A stretch of DNA of 14,589 nucleotides from JBCDBH01 sp039184055. GTDB taxonomy: Bacteria > Acidobacteriota > Thermoanaerobaculia > Multivoradales > J023. The stretch is from assembly GCA_039184055.1 (NCBI GenBank), contig JBCDBH010000128.1, positions 1 to 14,589 on the forward strand. Reading direction: 5' to 3'. Shown piece after piece: positions 7,786 to 14,172 of this stretch; positions within the stretch are counted from its first letter, which is position 1, and each line of letters begins with the position of its first letter. A program made the position numbers and the translations under genes. The notes beneath the pieces are model-generated. The model saw only the letters and a program-made list of their open reading frames with translations, ran no database searches and was not told the DNA's origin.

Positions 7786-9003
7786 ATGAACATCAACGAT
7801 CTGCTCAAATTGGCGGTCGAACGCAAATCCTCCGATCTTCATCTCAAGGTCGGTAGCCACCCGGTGATCCGTGTCGACGGCGCCTTGCAGCCGATGACCG
7901 AGCTCAAACGGCTGATGCAAGAAGACACCATGTCGATGGCGTTCTCGATCATGAACGCGCGCCAAAAGCAGCGCTTCAAGGAAGAGATGGACATCGATAT
8001 CGCCTACTCGTCGCCGGGTCTGGGTCGATTCCGTTGCAACATCTTTCGCCAACGCGAGCACACCGGGCTGGTGCTGCGTGTCATTCCGAGCCGGATCAAG
8101 ACGATCCGTGAGCTGCAGCTTCCCAAGGTGCTCGAACGGATTTCCGCCGAGAGCCGCGGGCTGGTGCTGGTCACGGGCACAACCGGTTCGGGTAAGTCGA
8201 CCAGCCTGGCGGCGATGATCGATTTCATCAACGCCGGTCGTCACGAGCACATCATCACCATCGAGGATCCGGTCGAGTTCTTGCACCGCGACAAGAAATC
8301 GCTGGTCAATCAGCGTGAGATCGAGGTCGACACGCGTTCCTTCGCCCATGCGTTGCGCGCCGCGATGCGTCAGGATCCCGACGTCGTGCTGGTCGGTGAG
8401 ATGCGTGATTACGAAACCATCGAAACCGCACTGCACGCCGCCGAGACCGGCCATTTGGTGTTCTCGACGCTGCATACTCTCGACGCCACTGAAACCATCA
8501 ACCGCATCATTTCGGTCTTTCCACCGCATCACCAAAAGCAGATCCGTATCCAGCTCGGCCAGGTGCTCAAAGCGGTCGTGTCGATGCGGCTGGTGCCCCG
8601 TGCCGACGGCATGGGCCGTGTGCCCGCGGTCGAGGTGATGATCGTCACGCCGTATATCCGCGAGTGCATCGAGAACAAGGACAAGACCAAGTACATCCGC
8701 GAGCAGATCGCCCTCGGCACCAGCCAATACGGCATGCAGACCTTCGATCAATCGCTCTATTACCTCTACAAGGGCGGTTTGATCACTCTCGACGAGGCGA
8801 TCCGTCGGGCCACCAACCCCGACGAGTTCAAGCTCAAGGTGGCCGGTGTGCAATTCACCTCCGATGGCGCCCGCGAAGACATGGAAGGCGCGCTCGAGTT
8901 GGACGGTGGTGATGACCTGCTCGGTGGTGGTGATCTGCTCGGCGGTGGCGACGATTTCCTCAGTGACGACTCGCCGTTCGAGATCGAACGGATCGGCGGG
9001 TGA
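7786..9003 (+). CDS. pilT: Type IV pilus retraction ATPase, PilT/PilU family
   Basis: Cytoplasmic hexameric ATPase that powers pilus depolymerisation (twitching motility, DNA uptake). It has 405 aa; PilT proteins are usually 340-380. The N-terminal domain carries KSSDLHLKVGSHPVIRVDG. The ATPase core has Walker A GTTGSGKST (131-139), Asp box ITIEDPVEF, Walker B DPDVVLVGEMRD (197-208, catalytic E205) and His box HLVFSTLHT (H223, H230). The region VTPYIRECIENKDKTKYIR corresponds to the PilT C-terminal helices, followed by YGMQTFDQSL. After ATNPDEFKL a tail of about 45 residues is added, containing GGDDLL/GGGDLL/GGGDDFL units (374-392) and acidic residues. No other pilus gene is adjacent. PilT is preferred to PilU, but PilU-like or accessory paralogue function cannot be excluded. 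Confidence 0.88.
   Translation: MNINDLLKLAVERKSSDLHLKVGSHPVIRVDGALQPMTELKRLMQEDTMSMAFSIMNARQKQRFKEEMDIDIAYSSPGLGRFRCNIFRQREHTGLVLRVIPSRIKTIRELQLPKVLERISAESRGLVLVTGTTGSGKSTSLAAMIDFINAGRHEHIITIEDPVEFLHRDKKSLVNQREIEVDTRSFAHALRAAMRQDPDVVLVGEMRDYETIETALHAAETGHLVFSTLHTLDATETINRIISVFPPHHQKQIRIQLGQVLKAVVSMRLVPRADGMGRVPAVEVMIVTPYIRECIENKDKTKYIREQIALGTSQYGMQTFDQSLYYLYKGGLITLDEAIRRATNPDEFKLKVAGVQFTSDGAREDMEGALELDGGDDLLGGGDLLGGGDDFLSDDSPFEIERIGG
8905..8961 (+). repeat. Coding tandem repeat in the pilT tail
   Basis: Three imperfect units of 18, 18 and 21 bp (from 8905, 8923 and 8941) encode GGDDLL, GGGDLL and GGGDDFL. The first two differ mainly at the fourth codon and third positions. Confidence 0.75.
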
Positions 9004-9467
9004 GCCGCGCGCCACGCTCGTGTCACGCCACCGCGCTCGGCCTGCTGGCGCGACGCGATCATTTCCGGGCCGAGCTGGCGCGTAAGCTCGATCAACGGGG
9101 TTTCGATGCCGACGAGGTCGACGGTGCGCTCGAACGTCTCACCGACGCCGGTCTGCTCGACGACGACAAGGCCGCGCGCGCCTATGTGCGAGCACGACAG
9201 CGGCGCGCCCCACTCGGCCGGATTCGCTTGCTTGCCGAGCTACGCGCCAAGGGTGTCGACGAGCACATCGCCGAAAACGCGCTCGAGGAGCTCGAGGAGC
9301 ACCACGACCAAGACGCCGCCCAACGCGCCGCCGAGCATTGGTTGGGCTGTAGCGGCGCGCAGCGCAAAGGCCCACCCGGGCTGGCCCGGCACCTCGAACG
9401 ACGCGGCTTTCCCGCCGGGGTGATCGTCGATCTCCTCGAGCGCTATCGCGACCGCTTCGCTTCCTGA
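9000..9467 (+). CDS. recX: Regulatory protein RecX
   Basis: RecX binds RecA filaments and limits RecA activity in recombination and the SOS response. The 155-aa protein is of normal size and all-helical, with the repeated three-helix pattern of the family: ALGLLARRDHFRAELARKL, GFDADEVDGALERLTDAGLL-DD, and later PLGRIRLLAELRAKGVD and GLARHLERRGFPAGVIVDLL. The start is GTG at 9000, whose GTGA overlaps the pilT stop by 4 nt, implying translational coupling. alaS follows after 52 nt. recX next to alaS is the order known from E. coli recA-recX-alaS, but recA is not in this window and pilT takes its position. The identification is solid on motif and synteny together. Confidence 0.9.
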   Translation: MSRAPRSCHATALGLLARRDHFRAELARKLDQRGFDADEVDGALERLTDAGLLDDDKAARAYVRARQRRAPLGRIRLLAELRAKGVDEHIAENALEELEEHHDQDAAQRAAEHWLGCSGAQRKGPPGLARHLERRGFPAGVIVDLLERYRDRFAS

Positions 9468-9492
9468 TCTCCCCGTCATAGACTCTCGATCT

Positions 9493-9504
9493 TCGTTCGA
9501 ACGA
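9493..9504. repeat. 12-bp perfect palindrome upstream of alaS
   Basis: TCGTTCGAACGA lies in the 52-nt recX-alaS gap, 15 nt before the alaS start. It contains GTTCGAAC. It could be an operator; E. coli AlaRS is known to bind a palindrome at its own promoter, but sequence equivalence is not shown here. Confidence 0.45.
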
Positions 9505-9519
9505 CCCGCGGAGAATCCG

Positions 9520-12174
9520 ATGAAAAGTCAGGACGTCCGGCAGAGCTTTCTCGACTATTTCGCCCGTCACGCCCACAAGGTGATGCCGTCGGCGCCTTTG
9601 GTGCCGCACGGCGACCCGACTCTCTTGTTCACCAACGCCGGCATGGTGCCGTTCAAGGATTTCTTCCTCGGGCTCGAAACACCTCCCGCGCCACGCGCGG
9701 TCTCGGTGCAGAAATGCCTACGGGTATCGGGCAAGCACAACGATCTCGAAAACGTCGGGCCGAGCCCGCGTCATCACACCTTCTTCGAGATGCTGGGTAA
9801 CTTTTCATTCGGCGATTACTTCAAAGAAGACGCCATCCGCTTCGGCTGGGAGCTGGTCACCGAAGGCTACGGGCTCGATCCCGATCGTCTCTATGCCACC
9901 GTCTTCGAGGAAGACGACGAAGCCTACGCCCTGTGGCAAGAGCTCTCGACGTTGCCGGACGATCGAATCCTGCGCTGTGGCGCCGACGACAACTTCTGGG
10001 CCATGGGCCCCACCGGACCATGTGGTCCGTGTAGCGAGATCTTTGTCGATCGGCATCCCGAGCTACCGGCGGTGGGTTGGGAAGAAGGCAACGATTCGAG
10101 TCGCTATCTCGAGATCTGGAATCTCGTCTTCATGCAATTCGACCGTAATGAAGCCGGCGAGCTCAACCCGCTCCCCGATCCGTCGATCGACACCGGCGCG
10201 GGCGTCGAACGCATCTCCGCGGTGCTCCAAGGGGTGGAGTCGAATTACGACACCGATCTCTTTCAGCCGATTCTCAAAGCCGCGGCGGCCGCCGCCGGCA
10301 CGACGTACGGCGCCGATCCAGATGCCGATACGTCGTTGCGAGTGATCGCCGACCATCTTCGCGCCACCGCTTTTCTGCTCGCCGATGGCGTCATCCCAGG
10401 TCCCGATGGTCGTGGCTATGTGCTCCGACGGCTGCTGCGGCGCGCGGTGCGGCACGGCATGCGTCTCGGCTTCGAAGAGCCTTTCCTCCACAGCCTGGTA
10501 CCGGTGCTCGACGTGGCCATGGGAGGTCATTACGAAGAGCTCCGCACCACCGCCGACGCCACCAGTGCGACGATTCAAGAAGAAGAGGAAAAATACCTCG
10601 ACACTCGGGCCGCTGGCGCGCGTCATATCCAGATCGCGATCGACAAGGCACGGACCGCTGGTCAAGACGAGCTCGATGGCGACGTGCTCTTCGACCTCTA
10701 CGAAACCCACGGTCAAGATCTCGACGCGGTACGGGAGATCGCCGAGGAAGAACAGCTCGGTCTCGACGAGGTGGGTTTTCGCGCCGCCTTCGATCGCAGT
10801 CGCGAACGCTCCCAGGCGGTGACCAGCGAGCATCAGAAACGGATGGCGAGCCTGCGCACCGCGATCCACGCCGGTGGCGAGCTGGGCGAAACCGAATTCG
10901 TGGGCTACGAGCACACGACGCTCGAAGGTGTCGAGGTGTTGCGTCTGGCCCGTCTCGACGCCGACGGCAACGCCCACCCGACGACGGTGCTCGAAGCGCG
11001 CGAAAGCGGCGTGGCGGTGCTTGCCACGACGCCGTTTTACGCCGAATCCGGTGGACAGATCGGCGATGTCGGCACGCTGCGCGCCGAGGGTCTCGAAGCC
11101 CGCGTGTCCGACACGCAGAAAGATGCCTCGGGGACGATCTTCCACAGTCTCGAAGTCGTCACGGGCACGCTGCGTACCGGTGCCAGCATCGATCCCACGG
11201 TCGACACCGAACGCCGCGACGCCACCGAACGCAATCACACCGCCACCCATCTGCTCCATGCCGCCCTCCGCGCCGAGCTCGGCACCTCGGTGCGTCAGGC
11301 CGGCTCGCTGGTGGCGCCCGATCGTCTGCGTTTCGACTTCACCCACAACCGACCACTCGAGCCAGCGGAGCTGCGACGGATCGAAGACCGGGTGAACGGC
11401 GGTATTCGTGCCGCCATGGACACGACGATCGAATGGCAAGATCGCGAAGCCGCGATGGCGAGCGGCGCGATGGCGCTCTTTGGCGAGAAATACGGTGATC
11501 GCGTGCGGACCGTGCGGCTCGACGAAGTCTCGACCGAGCTCTGCGGTGGCTGCCATGTCGCCAACAGTGGCGCCATCGGGCTCTTCTTGGTGACCTCCGA
11601 ACGCGGCGTGGCGAGTGGTGTGAGACGAATCGAGGCGGTGACCGGTGAAGGCGCGCTCGACCGCGTGCGGGAGCGCGAGTCCTTGCTCGATCAGGCAGCT
11701 CATGGTCTCGGCACCTCCCCCGAACGACTCGCCACCACCGCCGTCGCCTTGCAAGACAAGGTCAAAGGCCTCGAGCGCGAGCTGGCGCAGGTGCGCATGC
11801 AGCTGGTGGCCGGAAGCGGCGCCGATGACGCCGACGAGCACGACATCGACGGGGTCAAAGTCGTCGCGCGTGAGGTGCCGGCGGCCCCCGCCGCCGAGCT
11901 CCGCAAGATCGCCGACAAGCTTCGCGACAAATTAGGCTCGGGCGTGGTGATTCTGGTGACCCGTGACGAAGGCAAAGTCGCGATCATCACCACGGTGTCG
12001 AAAGACCTCACCAAGACCGTGAAGGCCGGTGACGTGGCGCGTGCCTTGTCGGCGATCGTCGGTGGCAAGGGTGGCGGCCGTCCCGACTTCGCCCAGGCCG
12101 GTGGTCGCGAGCCCGACAAGGTTCCGGCCCTGCTCGAAGCCATACCGGAAGTAGTGCGCGACGCGATGACTTGA
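9520..12174 (+). CDS. alaS: Alanine--tRNA ligase (alanyl-tRNA synthetase)
   Basis: Cytoplasmic class II synthetase that charges tRNA-Ala and edits mischarged Ser/Gly. At 884 aa it is full length. The catalytic domain is at about residues 1-240 (NAGMVPFKDFFLG, GKHNDLENVGPSPRHHTFFE, MLGNFSFGDYF, DTGAGVERI), followed by the tRNA-recognition domain (VIADHLRATAFLLADGVIPG, GYVLRRLLRRAVRHG). The editing domain is at about 555-725 with the zinc/active-site residues H573 and H577 (NHTATHLLH) and C675 and H679 (CGGCH). Residues about 735-770 form a coiled coil. The C-Ala/DHHA1 domain ends with GGGRPDFAQAGG near residue 855. ATG 9520 has GGAG 6 nt upstream. Nothing in the key motifs appears lost. A 16-bp tandem repeat covers its stop codon. 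Confidence 0.98.
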   Translation: MKSQDVRQSFLDYFARHAHKVMPSAPLVPHGDPTLLFTNAGMVPFKDFFLGLETPPAPRAVSVQKCLRVSGKHNDLENVGPSPRHHTFFEMLGNFSFGDYFKEDAIRFGWELVTEGYGLDPDRLYATVFEEDDEAYALWQELSTLPDDRILRCGADDNFWAMGPTGPCGPCSEIFVDRHPELPAVGWEEGNDSSRYLEIWNLVFMQFDRNEAGELNPLPDPSIDTGAGVERISAVLQGVESNYDTDLFQPILKAAAAAAGTTYGADPDADTSLRVIADHLRATAFLLADGVIPGPDGRGYVLRRLLRRAVRHGMRLGFEEPFLHSLVPVLDVAMGGHYEELRTTADATSATIQEEEEKYLDTRAAGARHIQIAIDKARTAGQDELDGDVLFDLYETHGQDLDAVREIAEEEQLGLDEVGFRAAFDRSRERSQAVTSEHQKRMASLRTAIHAGGELGETEFVGYEHTTLEGVEVLRLARLDADGNAHPTTVLEARESGVAVLATTPFYAESGGQIGDVGTLRAEGLEARVSDTQKDASGTIFHSLEVVTGTLRTGASIDPTVDTERRDATERNHTATHLLHAALRAELGTSVRQAGSLVAPDRLRFDFTHNRPLEPAELRRIEDRVNGGIRAAMDTTIEWQDREAAMASGAMALFGEKYGDRVRTVRLDEVSTELCGGCHVANSGAIGLFLVTSERGVASGVRRIEAVTGEGALDRVRERESLLDQAAHGLGTSPERLATTAVALQDKVKGLERELAQVRMQLVAGSGADDADEHDIDGVKVVAREVPAAPAAELRKIADKLRDKLGSGVVILVTRDEGKVAIITTVSKDLTKTVKAGDVARALSAIVGGKGGGRPDFAQAGGREPDKVPALLEAIPEVVRDAMT

Positions 12175-12204
12175 GCAGACGATGGCTTGAGCAGACGATG
12201 GCTG
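12165..12204 (+). repeat. 16-bp tandem repeat over the alaS stop codon
   Basis: Units GATGACTTGAGCAGAC (12165-12180) and GATGGCTTGAGCAGAC (12181-12196) are followed by a partial third GATGGCTGA. The perfect core CTTGAGCAGACGATGG occurs back to back at 12170-12185 and 12186-12201. The alaS TGA (12172-12174) is in the first unit, so the coding sequence is unchanged by the duplication. Confidence 0.9.
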
Positions 12205-12223
12205 ACAACACGAGACGAAGGCT

Positions 12224-12243
12224 GTGCTAGGATCATCCTGCAC
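12224..12243 (+). promoter_or_regulatory. Candidate extended -10 within an imperfect dyad, upstream of the transglycosylase
   Basis: TG-C-TAGGAT (12225-12233) fits an extended -10; CTGACA at 12202-12207 resembles a -35 but is 20 bp away. The element lies in a dyad: GTGC, an extra T, AGGAT, a central C, ATCCT, GCAC. The predicted leader is about 50 nt. Confidence 0.35.
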
Positions 12244-12291
12244 ACGAATCTGTACATCCACAACAACGACGCTGACTCTCGACGACCCACC

Positions 12292-13017
12292 ATGAGCTAC
12301 CGCCACGCCATCCTCATTCTGGTCGCCCTGATGCTCGCCACAACTACGGTTGCGAGCGCCAGCGGTAACGGTAGCGTCCAGGTCAAGACCCTCGCCGACG
12401 GCACCACCTTCTTCTACAACGAATCCAAGGTGCAGCGCACACGGCGGACGTCGAGTCAGCTCGTCAACATCCCGTCGCGCGATCTCGAGCGGTTGATTGA
12501 TCGCTGGTCGCGTCAACGCGGGCTCGACCCGCGGCTCGTCCAAGCGGTGATGCAGGCCGAATCGGGCTACAACATCCGCGCCAAATCGTCCAAAGGCGCC
12601 ATGGGTCTGATGCAGCTCATGCCGGCGACGGCCCGTGAGCTCGGGGTGAAAAACCCCTGGGACGCCGAAGACAACGTCAAGGGCGGCACCCTATACCTGC
12701 GGTGGATGCTCGATCAATTCGACGGCAACACCACCCTAGCGCTCGCCGCCTACAACGCCGGCCCCACCGCCGTCAGTCGCTTCGGTGGCGTCCCGCCCTA
12801 CAAAGAGACCCAGCACTACGTCGCCAAAGTGCTCGGCCTGTGGCACGGCGCGCCGCCCCCGCAATACCTCCAAGAGCTCGCCCGTGACGACGCCAAACGT
12901 CGCGCCCGACTCGCCGAAAAGAAAGAACGCGACGAGCCCACGCTCGCCGGTGCCAAGGTCTACGTCACTCGCGACGCCAACGGCGCCGTCGTGTTCACCA
13001 CCGAACGCCCCGACTGA
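12292..13017 (+). CDS. Exported lytic transglycosylase (SLT domain)
   Basis: Periplasmic muramidase-like enzyme that cleaves peptidoglycan between MurNAc and GlcNAc with anhydro-MurNAc formation. The 241-aa protein has a signal peptide (MSYRHAILILVALMLATTTVASA, cut near residue 23). A short DUF4124-like segment follows (LADGTTFFYNES), then an SLT domain at about 65-185 with catalytic E90 in VMQAESGYN, GAMGLMQLMPATA and LALAAYNAGPTAV. A lysine/arginine-rich linker follows, and the last residues (VYVTRDANGAVVFTT) again look like a short beta motif. ATG 12292 is chosen because it begins the signal peptide; the frame is open back to the alaS stop. No clear ribosome-binding site is seen. Its stop overlaps the pgsA start by one base (TGATG). 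Confidence 0.9.
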   Translation: MSYRHAILILVALMLATTTVASASGNGSVQVKTLADGTTFFYNESKVQRTRRTSSQLVNIPSRDLERLIDRWSRQRGLDPRLVQAVMQAESGYNIRAKSSKGAMGLMQLMPATARELGVKNPWDAEDNVKGGTLYLRWMLDQFDGNTTLALAAYNAGPTAVSRFGGVPPYKETQHYVAKVLGLWHGAPPPQYLQELARDDAKRRARLAEKKERDEPTLAGAKVYVTRDANGAVVFTTERPD

Positions 13018-13613
13018 TGAGCGCCAGCGCGGGCCGCGCCGACGTGGCTCGCATCGGGCCCTTCCAGCGTCAGCTTCCCAACCTTCTCTCAGCTTTTCGC
13101 ATCCTCTTGGTGCCACCGCTGATCCTGGCGTTGGTCGGCCCCTTCGTCGATCGTGAATGGTATGCCCTCGGGATCTTCATCGTCGCCGCGCTCACCGATT
13201 GGATCGACGGCGCGCTCGCCCGTCGTTGGGATATCGAATCGCGCCTCGGCAAATTGCTCGATCCAGCGGCCGACAAAATCCTCACCATGGCCGCCTTCGT
13301 CAGCCTCGTGGCGATCGGCTACGTCGCCGCATGGCTCGTCATCGTCATCCTGGCGCGTGAATTCGCCGTCTCCACCCTACGGAGCGTCGCCGCTTCCGAA
13401 GGCATCGTCATCGCCGCGGGCATATGGGGAAAGATCAAGACCGTCCTGCAAATGATCGCCATTCCGCTCCTGATCATCATCGATCATCTGGGAAGCTGGG
13501 ATTGGCTCGCGACCACCACCTTCCATGCAGCGGTATGGGCGAGCGTCTTGTCGGGCGTCTGGTACTTCTACGAATACGGGCGGCGTGTATCGGGGCGCGT
13601 CGAGAGCGGCTGA
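13017..13613 (+). CDS. pgsA: CDP-diacylglycerol--glycerol-3-phosphate 3-phosphatidyltransferase
   Basis: Inner-membrane enzyme making phosphatidylglycerophosphate, the first committed step to phosphatidylglycerol and cardiolipin. The 198-aa protein is of typical length. The CDP-alcohol phosphatidyltransferase signature DG-x2-AR-x8-G-x3-D-x3-D is complete (DGALARRWD...GKLLDPAAD), flanked by hydrophobic helices (ILLVPPLILALVG, YALGIFIVAALTD, LVAIGYVAAWLVIVILA, IAIPLLIIIDHLG). QLPNLLSAFRILLVP is the usual PgsA opening, and LAREFAVSTLR and GKIKTVLQM are typical of PgsA rather than PssA. The start codon overlaps the transglycosylase stop (TGATG), so co-translation is likely. A cell-envelope operon of transglycosylase and lipid enzyme is inferred. 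Confidence 0.93.
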   Translation: MSASAGRADVARIGPFQRQLPNLLSAFRILLVPPLILALVGPFVDREWYALGIFIVAALTDWIDGALARRWDIESRLGKLLDPAADKILTMAAFVSLVAIGYVAAWLVIVILAREFAVSTLRSVAASEGIVIAAGIWGKIKTVLQMIAIPLLIIIDHLGSWDWLATTTFHAAVWASVLSGVWYFYEYGRRVSGRVESG

Positions 13614-13617
13614 ACCG

Positions 13618-14172
13618 ATGAGGATCGGAGGCCTATTTCTCGCTACCCTGCTCGTGGCAGCAGCAGTTTCCGCGCAGACAACCTATACCTATGTCGGTGA
13701 TCGCTACATGTTCGTCTTCCCGCCGTATACCGAAAACGAGCGAATCGTCGGCTGGATCGAGCTCGCCGAACCCTTACCCGCCGATCAACCGCTCACCGAA
13801 GTCGGCTCGCTGATCACGGACCTGTGGTTCACCGACAGCGTTCAGACCTTCACCTTCGCCGACACGGTGATTTGCCGTGCCGAGATCGAAACCAATGGCA
13901 ACGGGGCGATCGTGCAGTGGTGGTTGACGTTGAGAGAGGTGGTCGACCCGATACCCGACACACCCCAAAATTCGATCGACGTCATCTCCCTCGGTGGCGC
14001 GACGCGTGACGTCGGTGGCACCGGACCGGTGAGCAATGGGCTATGCGGGGGTTTGGGCGTGACCGTCTTTGGCACGGTCGAAGCACCTGGAGAGTGGCGA
14101 GGCGGTGGACCGGTGGTGTTTTCCGACGGGTTCGAATCGGGGACGACCGTCTTCTGGCAGGTTGTCCGCTAG
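13618..14172 (+). CDS. Exported protein of unknown function with PEP-CTERM-like body and DGFESG C-terminal motif
   Basis: Function is not recognised. The 184-aa protein has a signal peptide (MRIGGLFLATLLVAAAVSA, cut near residue 19), so it is exported. The body (TYTYVGDRYMFVFPPY, RIVGWIELAEPLPADQPL, LWFTDSVQTFTFADTVI) is beta-rich. It resembles a family common among PEP-CTERM secreted proteins, where YTYTG...FT, a 'G-F-L--PLP-N' segment and 'FSDGVQT' recur. C86 and C143 could form a disulfide. The end is not PEP-CTERM: it is FSDGFESGTTVFWQVVR, a DGFESG-type tail seen repeatedly on secreted proteins of some Acidobacteriota and gammaproteobacteria. ATG 13618, 4 nt after the pgsA stop, is chosen because it starts the signal peptide; the open frame extends upstream inside pgsA. 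The resemblances are from memory. Confidence 0.75.
   Translation: MRIGGLFLATLLVAAAVSAQTTYTYVGDRYMFVFPPYTENERIVGWIELAEPLPADQPLTEVGSLITDLWFTDSVQTFTFADTVICRAEIETNGNGAIVQWWLTLREVVDPIPDTPQNSIDVISLGGATRDVGGTGPVSNGLCGGLGVTVFGTVEAPGEWRGGGPVVFSDGFESGTTVFWQVVR

Noticed and set aside
6696..7856. 386-codon plus-strand open frame across the K+ channel gene and into pilT
   Set aside because: Crosses two real genes in the wrong frame and has no recognisable domain.
7687..9015. 442-codon minus-strand open frame across pilT
   Set aside because: Antisense shadow of the PilT-type gene, composition rich in H, D and R, no family motif.
9139..9609. Minus-strand open frames across recX and the alaS start
   Set aside because: Arginine/alanine-rich low-complexity translations typical of shadow frames.
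10279..10301. GC-rich near-palindrome in alaS
   Set aside because: It encodes a run of alanines inside the synthetase; explained by GCG/GCC codons.
10063..11841. 592-codon open frame on the minus strand across alaS
   Set aside because: It is entirely antisense to a well-recognised alaS and has no recognisable domain. Genes here rarely use TCA, CTA and TTA codons, so antisense frames stay open by chance.
12175..12291. Open frame joining alaS to the transglycosylase in the same frame
   Set aside because: The alaS TGA separates them and a signal peptide starts at 12292; read-through fusion has no support beyond frame coincidence.
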